Notes: generated from the letters alone by a model not told the origin. A stretch of DNA of 64,000 nt from Rhodoferax_B ferrireducens_A (GCF_031458075.1 NZ_JAVDXT010000001.1:682001-746000), one strand, 5' to 3'; numbered from the stretch's first letter, positions 32,724-41,445 are shown. Translations and numbers: made by a program.

Positions 32724-33698
32724 ATGCCCTATAGCCCCACGGTGGATACCGCCTCGCCTTTGATCTTCATCATCAACGCGGCCTCGGGCAGCAGCGCCGG
32801 AGATGCCAAGCGGGCGGTGCTCGAAGACGCACTGCAGGCCGCTGGCCGCCCGGGCGAGCTGCGCTTTGCCAAGCCGGACGCACTGGCCCGGGTGGCGCAG
32901 CAGGCGGCGGCCGATGCCCTGGCCACGCGCTCGGCCGTGGTGGCGGTGGGTGGCGACGGCACCATCAACGCCGTGGCCCAGGCCGCGCATGCCGCCGGCT
33001 GCCCCATGGGCGTGGTGCCGCTGGGTACCTTCAACTATTTCGCCCGCACCCATGGCATCCCCACCGAACCGGCCGAGGCCGCGCAGATGCTGATGCAGGC
33101 CCAGCCGGTGCCGGTACAGGTGGGCACGGTGAACGACCATGTGTTCCTGGTCAACGCCAGCCTGGGCCTGTACCCCGACCTGCTGGAAGACCGCGAAACC
33201 TACAAGGCGCGCTTTGGCCGCAGCCGCTGGGTGGCGCTGGGCGCGGCCTGCATGACCCTGCTGCGCGCGCACCGCCAGCTGCGGCTGCAGATCGACGAGG
33301 GCGGTGTGCTGCGCGAGGTGCGCACGCCCACGCTGTTCGTCGGCAACAACCGGCTCCAGCTGGAACAGGTCGGCCTGAACCTGAGCGACCATCCGGCCCG
33401 GGCCTTGGACGACGGCCGCATCGCCGCCGTCATGCTCCGGCCCATAGGCACGCTGACCATGGCCTGGCTGATGCTGCGCGGCGCCGTCGGCACCCTGGGC
33501 GAGGCCGACAGCGTGGAGAGTTTTGCCTTCCAGCGCATGCAGGTAAAACCCCGGCTGGCCTATGGCCGGCGCACGATCAAGGTGGCCTTTGACGGCGAGG
33601 TCACGCGCATGCGCACGCCGCTGGAGTTCCGGGTGGCGGCCCGGCCGCTGTACCTGCTGAAGCCGGCTCCCAGCGCCGCAGAGGCGGCCCCGGCATGA
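32724..33698 (+). CDS. Diacylglycerol/sphingosine kinase family lipid kinase
   Basis: Protein of 324 residues with the DAGK catalytic fold. The nucleotide motif VGGDGTINAVAQAAH sits near residues 73-88, followed by VPLGTFNYFARTHGIP. The C-terminal lobe has FVGNNRLQLEQVGL. Soluble YegS/DgkB-type enzymes phosphorylate diacylglycerol or related lipids at the membrane. Its stop overlaps the next start as ATGA, so it is coupled to the metallophosphoesterase. With the PAP2 phosphatase downstream, the three genes may cycle a lipid phosphate. Confidence 0.88.
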   Translation: MPYSPTVDTASPLIFIINAASGSSAGDAKRAVLEDALQAAGRPGELRFAKPDALARVAQQAAADALATRSAVVAVGGDGTINAVAQAAHAAGCPMGVVPLGTFNYFARTHGIPTEPAEAAQMLMQAQPVPVQVGTVNDHVFLVNASLGLYPDLLEDRETYKARFGRSRWVALGAACMTLLRAHRQLRLQIDEGGVLREVRTPTLFVGNNRLQLEQVGLNLSDHPARALDDGRIAAVMLRPIGTLTMAWLMLRGAVGTLGEADSVESFAFQRMQVKPRLAYGRRTIKVAFDGEVTRMRTPLEFRVAARPLYLLKPAPSAAEAAPA

Positions 33699-34498
33699 GC
33701 GTGCTGCTGCAAATCTCCGACCCGCATTTCGGCACCGAGCAGGCGCCGGTGGTGGCGGCGCTGCAGGCGCTGGTGGCGGCCCAGCGGCCCGATCTGCTGG
33801 TGCTGTCGGGCGACATCACCCAGCGCGCGCGGCCGGCGCAGTTCCGCACGGCGCGGGCGTTGATGGACCAGCTGGGCGCGCCGCTGCTGGCGATTCCCGG
33901 CAACCACGATATTCCGCTGTTCGACCTCTGGGCCCGGTTGCGCCATCCGTATGCGCGGCATTGCGCGGCCTTCGGGCCGGAGCTGGAGCCGGTGTTCCGT
34001 TCGCCCGAGCTGCTGGTGATCGGCGTCAACACCACGCGGGCCTACCGGCACCAGGACGGCGAGATTTCCGCCGCCCAGGTCGACCGGGTGGCCGGCCTGC
34101 TGGCCCAGGCCAGCGCCGCGCAGCTGCGGGTGGTGGTGGTGCACCAGCCGATTGCCGTGGTCCGCGCCGTGGACGAGCCCAACCGTTTGCACGGCCATGC
34201 CCAGGCCCAGCGCGCCTGGGCTGCGGCCGGTGCCGACCTGGTGCTGGGCGGCCACATCCACCTGCCGTATGTGGCGGCGCTATCCGGCCTGGCCCGGCCC
34301 ATGTGGGCGGTACAGGCGGGCACGGCAGTGTCGTCGCGGGTGCGCTCTGGTGTGCCGAATTCGGTGAATCTGCTGCGCTGGCCGGCCGAGGACGGCCAGT
34401 GCCGGGTCGAACAATGGGATTTCGCCTCCGCCGCAGGGGCTTTTGAGTGCGCGCGCCTGACCCAAATCCAACCTTCAAGAGAAAGCCATGGCGACTGA
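33695..34498 (+). CDS. Metallophosphoesterase (CpdA-like)
   Basis: Calcineurin-like phosphoesterase of 267 residues with all metal motifs: SDPHFG, LSGDITQRA, PGNHDIP, VVVVHQPI and GGHIHLPY. It resembles class III cyclic-nucleotide phosphodiesterases (CpdA) and lipid-linked phosphoesterases; the substrate is open. It starts within the stop of the lipid kinase (ATGA) and overlaps the PAP2 gene by 11 bases, so the three are translated as one unit. A lipid headgroup substrate fits the context better than cAMP, by inference. Confidence 0.88.
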   Translation: MSVLLQISDPHFGTEQAPVVAALQALVAAQRPDLLVLSGDITQRARPAQFRTARALMDQLGAPLLAIPGNHDIPLFDLWARLRHPYARHCAAFGPELEPVFRSPELLVIGVNTTRAYRHQDGEISAAQVDRVAGLLAQASAAQLRVVVVHQPIAVVRAVDEPNRLHGHAQAQRAWAAAGADLVLGGHIHLPYVAALSGLARPMWAVQAGTAVSSRVRSGVPNSVNLLRWPAEDGQCRVEQWDFASAAGAFECARLTQIQPSRESHGD

Positions 34499-35324
34499 AT
34501 CCGATGTGCTCCTGCACTGGGCCCAATTTGCGGGCCAGCATCCGCTGGCGGTGTACGGGATTTTGCTGGCGCTGCTGCTGGCGTCGTCCGCCGCCTGCTG
34601 GTGGCTGGTGCGGCGCTACCACGTGCCGCATGGGCAGAGCGCGCTGCCCCCCCTGGCCTATCTGGCCGTGCGCCTGGCCGCGGGCTTTGGGCTGATTGTG
34701 TCTGCAGCCTGGGTGTTTGCCGAGATCGCCGAAGAGCTGGGCACGACAGGGGCCTCCATGGGGCAGGCCGACCAGGCTTTGGCCGATGCGGTGCGCACCA
34801 GCCTGCCGCCCGCGGCGTTGCAGGCGTTTGCCCTGCTGACGCGTCTGGCCGATACCGCCACCCTGGCGGGCCTGTGCATTCTGGTGGCGCTGGCCCTGGC
34901 ATTGCGCGGCCGGCGCTGGCTGGCCCTGGGCTGGGTGCTGGCGGTGGCCGGCAACGGCGTGCTGAACACCACGCTGAAGGCGGTTTTTGCGCGGGTGCGG
35001 CCGCTGCATGACGACGGGCCGGTGATGGCCAGCGGCTTCAGCTTTCCCAGCGGGCACAGCTCGGGTTCGGTGGTGGCCTACGGCATGCTGGCCTATGTGC
35101 TGACCCGTTTCCTGCCGGCCCGGTGGCACTTGCCCCTGGTGCTGGGCGCGGCGGCGTTGGCGTTCTCCATCGGCGTGAGCCGGATTTTCTTGCGCGTGCA
35201 CTTTGCCAGCGATGTGCTGGCCGGCTTGGCGTCCGGCACGGCCTGGCTGGCGGTGTGCATTGCCAGTATCGAATTGACGCGCTGGTACCGGCGCCGGCCG
35301 GAAGAAACGGCCATCCGGCCTTAA
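34488..35324 (+). CDS. PAP2-family membrane phosphatase
   Basis: Integral membrane phosphatase of 278 residues with six hydrophobic helices. The three PAP2 signatures are KAVFARVRP, PSGHSSGS and SRIFLRVHFASDVLAG, with the two catalytic histidines. Such enzymes dephosphorylate phosphatidate, undecaprenyl diphosphate or phosphatidylglycerol phosphate at the periplasmic face. It overlaps the upstream metallophosphoesterase and completes a likely lipid-phosphate operon. ATG 34488 has GAGA upstream. Confidence 0.9.
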   Translation: MATESDVLLHWAQFAGQHPLAVYGILLALLLASSAACWWLVRRYHVPHGQSALPPLAYLAVRLAAGFGLIVSAAWVFAEIAEELGTTGASMGQADQALADAVRTSLPPAALQAFALLTRLADTATLAGLCILVALALALRGRRWLALGWVLAVAGNGVLNTTLKAVFARVRPLHDDGPVMASGFSFPSGHSSGSVVAYGMLAYVLTRFLPARWHLPLVLGAAALAFSIGVSRIFLRVHFASDVLAGLASGTAWLAVCIASIELTRWYRRRPEETAIRP

Positions 35325-35355
35325 ACTGGATTCCAGTTATTTGTCATTTCGAACG

Positions 35356-36672
35356 ATGGAGATGCGCTTGGACTCTTCCGCCGAAGCGTTGATCGCCCAG
35401 GTCACCCAGTTGCACGCCACGCTGAACCAGGTGGGGGCCTATGTTTTCACCAAGGATTTGCAGGGTCGCTACACCTATGGCAACCAGATGGTGTGCGAGC
35501 TGTTTGCCTGTAGCCTGCAGGAACTGGTAGGCCGCTCGGCGGCAGATTTCTTTGACCTGTCGGCCAGCATACAGATCCAGCTCAGCGACCAGCGCGTGCT
35601 GCAGCAAGGCCAGCGGGTCGAGATGGAAGAGGTCAACGTCTTCAGCCACAGCGGCGAAGAGCGGGTCTACTGGTCGGTCAAGCAGCCGCTGTTCGATGCC
35701 GCAGGCGCGGTGGTCGGCATGTGCGGCGTGTCCACCGACATCACCGAGCGGCGGCGGCTGGAGACCCAGCTGCGCGAGCAAAAGCGCCTGCTGGACACGG
35801 TCCTGAACAGCCTGGATGCCCTGGTCTACATGAAGGACCACCAGCGCCGCTACCTGTACGCCAACGCCAATGCGGCCCAGTTGTTCGGCCAGACCCAGGC
35901 CAGCATCGTGGGCAAGTCGGACGCCGAAATGATCCCGCAGACCGAGGCCGACCGCTTCGGCATCATGGACCAGCGGGTGCTGGGCAGCGGCGAGAAATCG
36001 ATAGGCGAGGAAACCTTTGTCGACGTGAACGGCGTGGACCGGCACTACTGGTCGATCAAGGTGCCGATAGAAAGCCACGGCCATGTTGACGCCTATGTGG
36101 GCATCTCCACCGACATCACCGAGGTGGTGCAGCTGAAAGAGAAGTTCCGCGACCTGGCGAATACCGACGCGCTGACCGGCATCCTGAGCCGGCGCTGCCT
36201 GCTGGAACGGGCCGAGCACGAGCTGAAGCGGGCCCGCCGCGCCGGCGCGCAGGTCGCCATCATTGCCTTCGACATCGACAAATTCAAGCTGGTCAACGAC
36301 GGCTATGGCCACGCGGTGGGAGATCGCGCCATCATCTCGGTGGTCGAGGCCTGCAAGCAAGGCCTGCGCGGCACCGACCTGTTTGGCCGCATCGGCGGCG
36401 ACGAGTTCGTGGTGGTGGCGGTGGATACTGACCTGGCGGGCGCGGTGGCGGCGGCCGAGCGCATGCGGCTGGGCGTGTTCAACGCGGTGATCTCGGTGGG
36501 CAGCGGGCAGCGCGTGCCCATCAGTTCCAGCTTTGGCCTGGCTTTGTCGGACCTGGACACTTCGCTGGACGAGCTGCTGTCGCGCGCCGACGCCATGCTC
36601 TACGAGGCCAAGCAGCGGGGCCGCAACCAGGTCTGCTACCCGGAGCTGCTGGATGGTGCGGATTCGCTATAA
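35356..36672 (+). CDS. PAS-PAS-GGDEF diguanylate cyclase
   Basis: Soluble protein of 438 residues. PAS 1 (about 20-130) has GAYVFTKDLQGRYTYGNQMV and PAS 2 (about 145-265) has LDALVYMKDHQRRYLYANAN; both end in GVSTDITE or GISTDITE. The GGDEF domain (about 275-430) keeps FDIDKFKLVNDGYGHAVGD and RIGGDEFVVVAVD, so it should synthesise c-di-GMP. The start is uncertain: TTG 35341, ATG 35356 or ATG 35362. It lies 31 bases behind the PAP2 gene and may be transcribed with it. Confidence 0.9.
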   Translation: MEMRLDSSAEALIAQVTQLHATLNQVGAYVFTKDLQGRYTYGNQMVCELFACSLQELVGRSAADFFDLSASIQIQLSDQRVLQQGQRVEMEEVNVFSHSGEERVYWSVKQPLFDAAGAVVGMCGVSTDITERRRLETQLREQKRLLDTVLNSLDALVYMKDHQRRYLYANANAAQLFGQTQASIVGKSDAEMIPQTEADRFGIMDQRVLGSGEKSIGEETFVDVNGVDRHYWSIKVPIESHGHVDAYVGISTDITEVVQLKEKFRDLANTDALTGILSRRCLLERAEHELKRARRAGAQVAIIAFDIDKFKLVNDGYGHAVGDRAIISVVEACKQGLRGTDLFGRIGGDEFVVVAVDTDLAGAVAAAERMRLGVFNAVISVGSGQRVPISSSFGLALSDLDTSLDELLSRADAMLYEAKQRGRNQVCYPELLDGADSL

Positions 36673-36732
36673 ATAGCGTAGCTGCTGGCGTAGGTACAGA
36701 TTGCGCTAGAGGCCTATTTTTTATAAATTTTG
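36666..36732 (+). repeat. Interspersed repeat, copy 10 (clearest example)
   Basis: Plus-strand reading: CGCTATAAATAGCGTAGCTG, CTGGCGTAGGTACAGATTGC, GCTAGAGGCCTATTTTTTAT. GCTAT-AA-ATAGC makes a first small hairpin, and the TGGCG / GCGCTA parts the second. It fills the 64-base gap between the cyclase stop and the end of the opposing YjfB-like gene. Confidence 0.8.
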
Positions 36733-36736
36733 AGGT

Positions 36737-36940
36737 TCAGGCGTAGGTGTTGACCTGGGTGCCCAGGCTGCCGCCGGTGGCCAGCGCCGGCGGCTGCGGC
36801 AGGGCCTGGATCAGCCCCAGCGCGGCCACGGCCTGTACGTCCAGGGCTTTCTTCAGCACCGCGATGTGCAGGCTGTCGGATGTCGGAGTTTGGGCGGCCG
36901 CGGTGGCGGTCTGCACGGCGGGGGTGCTGGCAATGTTCAT
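36737..36940 (-). CDS. YjfB-like putative motility protein
   Basis: Small protein of 67 residues matching the YjfB family: a disordered Thr/Ala-rich start, a helix (SLHIAVLKKALDVQAVAALG) and the closing GGSLGTQVNTYA. YjfB proteins occur near flagellar genes in some bacteria, and their role is unknown. GGAG precedes ATG 36940; longer readings run through the efp terminator and are rejected. A diguanylate cyclase gene lies immediately downstream on the other strand. Confidence 0.75.
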   Translation of the reverse strand: MNIASTPAVQTATAAAQTPTSDSLHIAVLKKALDVQAVAALGLIQALPQPPALATGGSLGTQVNTYA

Positions 36941-37014
36941 ACGGCGCTCCTGGGTTAACAGATTTATATCGGCGGTTTGCCGGCTGGACTTGAGCGTTTG
37001 CTGGGGGCGGACAT

Positions 37015-37042
37015 AAAAAAGGCTCCCTAAGGAGCCTTTTTT
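37015..37042. terminator. Bidirectional rho-independent terminator after efp
   Basis: AAAAAAGGCTCC (37015-37026) and GGAGCCTTTTTT (37031-37042) pair perfectly around CTAA, with A and T tracts on both sides. It ends efp on the minus strand 14 bases after its stop. Confidence 0.92.
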
Positions 37043-37055
37043 GCAGCGGCAGTGT

Positions 37056-37610
37056 TTAGACGCGCTTGCGGTATTCGCCGGTGCGGGTGTCGATCTCGAC
37101 CTTGTCGCCCTGGGCCACGAAGATCGGCACGCCGAATTCAAAGCCGGTGGCGATCTTGGCGGGCTTCAGCACCTTGCCGGACGTGTCGCCCTTGACGGCG
37201 GGTTCGGTCCAGGTGATTTCGCGCTGCACGCTGGTGGGCAGTTCGACCGAGATGGCTTTGCCGTCGTAGAACACGACTTCCAGTTCCATGCCGTCTTCCA
37301 GGTAGTTCAGTGCGTCGCCCATGTTTTCGGCTTCGACTTCGTACTGGTTGTATTCGGTGTCCATGCAGATGTACATGGGTTCGGCGAAGTAGGAGTAGGT
37401 GCACTCCTTCTTGTCCAGCACGATCTGGTCGATCTTGTCGTCGGCCTTGAACACCACTTCGGTGTTGAAGTTGGCGATCAGGCTCTTCAGCTTCATGCGC
37501 ACGGTGGCGGAGTTGCGGCCGCCGCGGCTGTATTCGGTTTTCAGGACGACCATCGGGTCTTTGCCGTGCATGATGACGTTGCCAGCGCGGATTTCTTGGG
37601 CGATTTTCAT
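37056..37610 (-). CDS. efp: Elongation factor P
   Basis: EF-P, 184 residues, relieves ribosome stalling at polyproline stretches. The three-domain tRNA-shaped protein starts MKIAQEIRAGNVIMHGKDPM; the loop carrying the modified residue reads YSRGGRNSA with Arg at position 32. That is the arginine type rhamnosylated by EarP, not the lysine type modified by EpmA. The C-terminal OB domain ends GEYRKRV. The earP gene lies 109 bases upstream on the same strand, and a strong terminator follows. Confidence 0.97.
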   Translation of the reverse strand: MKIAQEIRAGNVIMHGKDPMVVLKTEYSRGGRNSATVRMKLKSLIANFNTEVVFKADDKIDQIVLDKKECTYSYFAEPMYICMDTEYNQYEVEAENMGDALNYLEDGMELEVVFYDGKAISVELPTSVQREITWTEPAVKGDTSGKVLKPAKIATGFEFGVPIFVAQGDKVEIDTRTGEYRKRV

Positions 37611-37719
37611 AGCATTCTCTGGAGTGAGGGCCGCGCAACGCTTGAGACAGCATGACTGCGGCAGTTAGGGCTACGCATGTGCGTATGCCAAAGTGCCCTG
37701 TTGGGCAAAGCCCTGAATT

Positions 37720-38850
37720 TTAGCGTGTTTCCGACTGAAAGGTCAGCAGCTGGCTGACCAGATCGGCTTGCTGCAGCAGCCGGGCCCGCAAATCCCGCGC
37801 ATTTTGGCCCCAAGTTTCCAGGTCCAGCACAGGCAGCGCAGCGGCCTCCAGCCCGTTCCAGACGCGCTGGAACTGGCGCAGCGAGTCCGGCGCCTGGGCC
37901 ATGTCCAGAAAGGCTTCCAACTTCACGTGGTGGGCCGCATCGTGCTGCGGGTAGATCTGCCAGACGAAGGGTTTGCCGGCCCAGATGGCCCGCACCAGCG
38001 AGTCTTCGCCGCGCACCAGATTCCAGTCTGCGGCCCACAGCAGGTGGTCGAAGTCGCGCTGGGTCAATGCGGGTAGGTATGAAATCGATAGCTGCCCCTG
38101 CAGGTGGGATAAGCGCTGCAGGCAGTTTTCATCTGAAAGCAAGGCCTGCACCGCGCGGCTCGCCCGGCCGGCGGTGACTAGCAGCCGGGTTTGCCGGGGG
38201 GCGCTGGCCAGTTGTTCCAGCCAGACCTGCAGGGCCGGGGGCTCGTAGCAGAATAGGCTGACCAGTTGCTCACCGTCGACGGCCTGCGGGGCGCCGAAAC
38301 CGTGCTGCAGCCGGGGCCACAGGTCTTGCAGCCAGGCGCTGCGGTCGAAGCTGGTTTGCCTCTGGGCTAGATTGGTTTCGCGCAGCAGGCCGCCGGTTTT
38401 GCCGCTGAAGCCGGGGTAGAAAAACCATTTCTGCCGACCCGCGGCCGGGCCGTCGCGCAGCAGCGAGGGCAGGGCGTGGCTGCGTTCCACATAGCGCTCG
38501 GCCGACAGGTATTCGAGGTTGATCCACAAGGGTTTTGCGCCGTTGGCGCAGGTATATCCTACGCAAGCAGCTACGAATTCAGGAGCAATATCGCAGCCGA
38601 AGGCTTCGACCCAGACATCGCTCGGCTGCAGGTTCTGTAGGTTCTGCAGCTCCAGCGGCTGGGTCCAGGGCCGCACTTCTACGCCGGGGCAGCCCTCGGG
38701 CGCCATCCAGGCCAGGGCCGAGGCATCGTCGACCCACAGCCGTACCTGCACGCCGCGCGCGGCCAGGCCGCAGCTGAGGCGCCAGCAGACGCCGATGTCG
38801 CCGAAGTTGTCTATCACCTGGCAGAAGATGTCCCAGCGCTGCGGCTTCAT
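37720..38850 (-). CDS. earP: EF-P arginine rhamnosyltransferase EarP
   Basis: Inverting GT-B glycosyltransferase of 376 residues that transfers rhamnose from dTDP-rhamnose to Arg32 of EF-P. The N-terminal motif with the catalytic aspartates is FCQVIDNFGDIGVCWRL; the donor-site motif is VRGEDSLVRAIWAGKPFVWQ, then IYPQHDAAHHVKLEAFL. ATG 38850 (MKPQRWDIF) overlaps the stop of the upstream YgjP-like gene as ATGA. Two segments of the gene, near 38081-38127 and 38549-38593, match the interspersed repeat and encode CLQRLSHLQGQLSISYLP and APEFVAACVGYTCANGA. Confidence 0.95.
   Translation of the reverse strand: MKPQRWDIFCQVIDNFGDIGVCWRLSCGLAARGVQVRLWVDDASALAWMAPEGCPGVEVRPWTQPLELQNLQNLQPSDVWVEAFGCDIAPEFVAACVGYTCANGAKPLWINLEYLSAERYVERSHALPSLLRDGPAAGRQKWFFYPGFSGKTGGLLRETNLAQRQTSFDRSAWLQDLWPRLQHGFGAPQAVDGEQLVSLFCYEPPALQVWLEQLASAPRQTRLLVTAGRASRAVQALLSDENCLQRLSHLQGQLSISYLPALTQRDFDHLLWAADWNLVRGEDSLVRAIWAGKPFVWQIYPQHDAAHHVKLEAFLDMAQAPDSLRQFQRVWNGLEAAALPVLDLETWGQNARDLRARLLQQADLVSQLLTFQSETR
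38081..38127 (+). repeat. Interspersed repeat, copy 11, inside earP
   Basis: Plus-strand reading: GAAATCGATAGCTGCCCCTG, CAGGTGGGATAAGCGCTGCA, GGCAGTTTTC. It keeps the ATAGCTG, GCAGGT and GCGCT blocks in order. earP is read antisense to it. It is degenerate but the spacing is right. Confidence 0.5.
38549..38593 (-). repeat. Interspersed repeat, copy 12, inside earP
   Basis: Minus-strand reading: GCTCCTGAATTCGTAGCTGC, TTGCGTAGGATATACCTGCG, CCAACGGC. It matches the family closely and is read in the sense of earP, encoding APEFVAACVGYTCAN. Confidence 0.6.
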
Positions 38851-39359
38851 GTGGGCCAATCCAGTTTGCCGGCCACGTCGATGTGGGTCAGGTACAGGCG
38901 CACGTCGAATTCCAGCTGGTGGTAGTCGGGCTCCATATAGGTACACAGCTGGTAGAAGGCCTTGTCGTGGTTGCGCTCTTTCAGGTGGGCGAGTTCGTGT
39001 ACCGCGATCATTTTCAGGAAGGCATCGGGCACGTCCTTGAACAGGGTGGCGATACGGATTTCGTGCTTGGCTTTGAGCTTGTTGCCCTGCACCCGCGACA
39101 CCGTGGTGTGGGTGCCCAGCGCATGGTGGTAGACGTGCAGCTTGGCGTCAAAGCCGACCTTGTTGATCTGCGCGGCGTTGCGCAGGTGCTGGGTTTTCAG
39201 GTCCATCACATAGTCGTACAAGGCTTTGTCGGTGCGCACGCCGTGGGCGCTCGGGTATTTTTTCAGCAGCAGGGGGCCGAGCTTGTCGTCGGCCAGCAGC
39301 TGCTGCACCTGGGCGGTGACGTGGGCCGGATATGCCGACAGGTATTTCAGGGGGATCAT
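38847..39359 (-). CDS. YgjP-like M48-type metallopeptidase (DUF45)
   Basis: Protein of 170 residues with the zinc-protease motif AVHELAHLKERNHDKAFY: two motif histidines, the glutamate and the downstream H/F pattern of YgjP/WLM proteins. The N-terminal part is helical (MIPLKYLSAYPAHVTAQVQQ). The family is widespread and poorly characterised. Its stop overlaps the earP start as ATGA, so the two proteins are translated together; a link to EF-P modification is only suggested by this. ATG 39359 lies in the 45-base gap from divergent uvrC. The 607-codon frame extending upstream is antisense to uvrC. Confidence 0.82.
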   Translation of the reverse strand: MIPLKYLSAYPAHVTAQVQQLLADDKLGPLLLKKYPSAHGVRTDKALYDYVMDLKTQHLRNAAQINKVGFDAKLHVYHHALGTHTTVSRVQGNKLKAKHEIRIATLFKDVPDAFLKMIAVHELAHLKERNHDKAFYQLCTYMEPDYHQLEFDVRLYLTHIDVAGKLDWPT

Positions 39360-39404
39360 GGGTGGAGCAGGCGGACGCAAGCCTGGATTGTCCACAATAC
39401 ACGT

Positions 39405-41411
39405 ATGTCCGAGATTAATCCTGTTGAGCCACCGGTGGTGGCTGCCGTTCCAGCCGCAGCGCCGGTTGTCGAAGCCGTGCATTCCGAGCAACTGCTGAGC
39501 GAAGTCGCCGCCTTGCCCGCCTTGCCCGGTGTGTACCGCTATTTCGATGCCGACGGCACGGTGCTGTACGTGGGCAAGGCCAAGAACCTGAAGAAGCGCG
39601 TCACCACCTATTTCCAGCGTGACCACGGCGGCACCCGCATCGGCCACATGGTCGGCAAGATTGCGCGCATGCAGACCACAGTGGTGCGTTCCGAGGCCGA
39701 GGCGCTGCTGCTGGAAAACAATTTGATCAAGACGTTGCACCCCAAGTACAACATCCTGTTCCGCGACGACAAAAGCTACCCCTATCTGAAGATCACCGCC
39801 TTGCCGGCCATGCCGAATGTGGCGGCTGAACCCAGCGCCGTGACCTTTCCGCGCGTCGCCTACTACCGCGGCGCGGTGGAGAAGAAGCACCGTTACTTCG
39901 GCCCCTTCCCCAGCGCCTGGGCGGTGAAGGAATCGATCCAGCTGCTGCAGAAAGTCTTTCGTTTGCGCACCTGCGAGGACACGGTGTTCAACAACCGCAC
40001 CCGGCCCTGCCTGCTGTACCAGATCAAGCGCTGCTCCGGCCCGTGCGTGAATTTCGTTTCGCCGCAAGACTATGCGCAGGACGTGCTGAACGCCGAGAAG
40101 TTTCTGGACGGCGAAACCCAGCAGGTGCTGAAGGCGCTGGAGCTCCGCATGATGGCCCACGCCGACAAGCTGGAATTCGAGCAGGCCGCCGAGCTGCGGA
40201 ACCAGATGAGCGCCCTGTCGACGGTGTTGCACCAGCAGTCGGTGGACAACGTGTCCGACAAGGATGTGGACATCCTGGCGGTGAAGGTGCAGGGTGGTCG
40301 GGCCTGCGTGAATCTGGCCATGGTGCGGGGCGGTCGTCACCTTGGCGACAGGGCCTACTACCCTACGCATGTGGAAGACGCGGTGTTCATGAGTGCGGTC
40401 GAGGTGGAAGGCGAGGAGGTCGCCCAGGCGGTGGAAGTGCAGGTGCTGGAGGCCTTCATCGCCCAGCATTACATCGACGTGGCGATCCCGCCGGCACTGA
40501 TCACCAGCGCACCGGTAGGCAAGGCCTTGCTCGACGCCTTGTCGTCGCAAAGCGGTACCAAGGTGACGGCAGTGCACAACCCGCGCGAGCAGCGCCGCGT
40601 CTGGCTGGAGATGGCGCAGAAGAATGCCGGCCTGCAGCTGGCGCGGCTGCTGGCCGAAGAGGGTTCGCAACAGGCCCGAACCCGGGCCCTGGTCGATGCC
40701 CTGGACCTGGCGCCCGACGATCTGGATACCTTGCGTATCGAGTGTTTCGATATTTCACATACGGCGGGCGAGGCGACCCAGGCGTCCTGCGTGGTGTTCC
40801 AGCAGCACAAGATGCAGAACTCGGAATACCGGCGCTACAAGATCGAAGGCATTACGCCGGGCGACGATTACGCGGCCATGCGCCAGGTGCTGACGCGGCG
40901 CTACAGCAAGTTTGGCGTGCAGGCCGAGCCTGCTGCCGAACCGTTGGCCACCGTTTCGGGCCGCATGCCGGACCTGGTACTGGTCGATGGCGGCAAGGGC
41001 CAGGTGTCGATGGCGAAGTCGGTGTTCGAGGCTTTGGGTCTGGACCTGGGGCTGATCGTGGGGGTCGAAAAAGGCGAGGGCCGCAAGGTGGGCCTCGAGG
41101 AACTGGTGTTCGCCGATGGCCGTACCAAGGCCACGCTGGCACGCGATTCGGCGGCGCTGATGCTGGTCGCGCAGATCCGCGACGAGGCGCACCGTTTCGC
41201 GATTACCGGCATGCGTGCCCAGCGCGCCAAGGTCCGCGTGGGTGGCAGCAAGCTGGAAGATATTGCCGGCATCGGTCCGAAGAAACGCGCCAGCCTGCTG
41301 CAGCGTTTTGGGGGTATCCGTGGCGTGGCCGCAGCCGGTGTGGACGATATCGCCAAAGTTGACGGCATTTCACGCGAGTTGGCGGAAGAAATCTACCGCG
41401 CCCTGCGCTGA
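39405..41411 (+). CDS. uvrC: Excinuclease ABC subunit C
   Basis: UvrC nuclease of nucleotide excision repair, 668 residues, which incises both sides of the lesion with UvrB. The GIY-YIG domain begins GVYRYFDADGTVLYVGKAKN. The cysteine motif is RTRPCLLYQIKRCSGPC, the UVR region is LEFEQAAELRNQM, the RNase H-like nuclease carries RIECFDISHTAGE and LVLVDGGKGQ, and two C-terminal helix-hairpin-helix repeats include DIAGIGPKKRASLLQRFGG. The N-terminus has an Ala/Pro/Val-rich extension of about 25 residues absent from E. coli UvrC. pgsA follows at 34 bases. Confidence 0.97.
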   Translation: MSEINPVEPPVVAAVPAAAPVVEAVHSEQLLSEVAALPALPGVYRYFDADGTVLYVGKAKNLKKRVTTYFQRDHGGTRIGHMVGKIARMQTTVVRSEAEALLLENNLIKTLHPKYNILFRDDKSYPYLKITALPAMPNVAAEPSAVTFPRVAYYRGAVEKKHRYFGPFPSAWAVKESIQLLQKVFRLRTCEDTVFNNRTRPCLLYQIKRCSGPCVNFVSPQDYAQDVLNAEKFLDGETQQVLKALELRMMAHADKLEFEQAAELRNQMSALSTVLHQQSVDNVSDKDVDILAVKVQGGRACVNLAMVRGGRHLGDRAYYPTHVEDAVFMSAVEVEGEEVAQAVEVQVLEAFIAQHYIDVAIPPALITSAPVGKALLDALSSQSGTKVTAVHNPREQRRVWLEMAQKNAGLQLARLLAEEGSQQARTRALVDALDLAPDDLDTLRIECFDISHTAGEATQASCVVFQQHKMQNSEYRRYKIEGITPGDDYAAMRQVLTRRYSKFGVQAEPAAEPLATVSGRMPDLVLVDGGKGQVSMAKSVFEALGLDLGLIVGVEKGEGRKVGLEELVFADGRTKATLARDSAALMLVAQIRDEAHRFAITGMRAQRAKVRVGGSKLEDIAGIGPKKRASLLQRFGGIRGVAAAGVDDIAKVDGISRELAEEIYRALR

Positions 41412-41445
41412 TCCCGGTGCTGTAACGGCATGACACAATCCAGCT

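Noticed and set aside
38847..40670. 607-codon minus-strand frame over uvrC
   Set aside because: Only its last 170 codons are protein-like (YgjP). The rest is a compositional shadow of uvrC.
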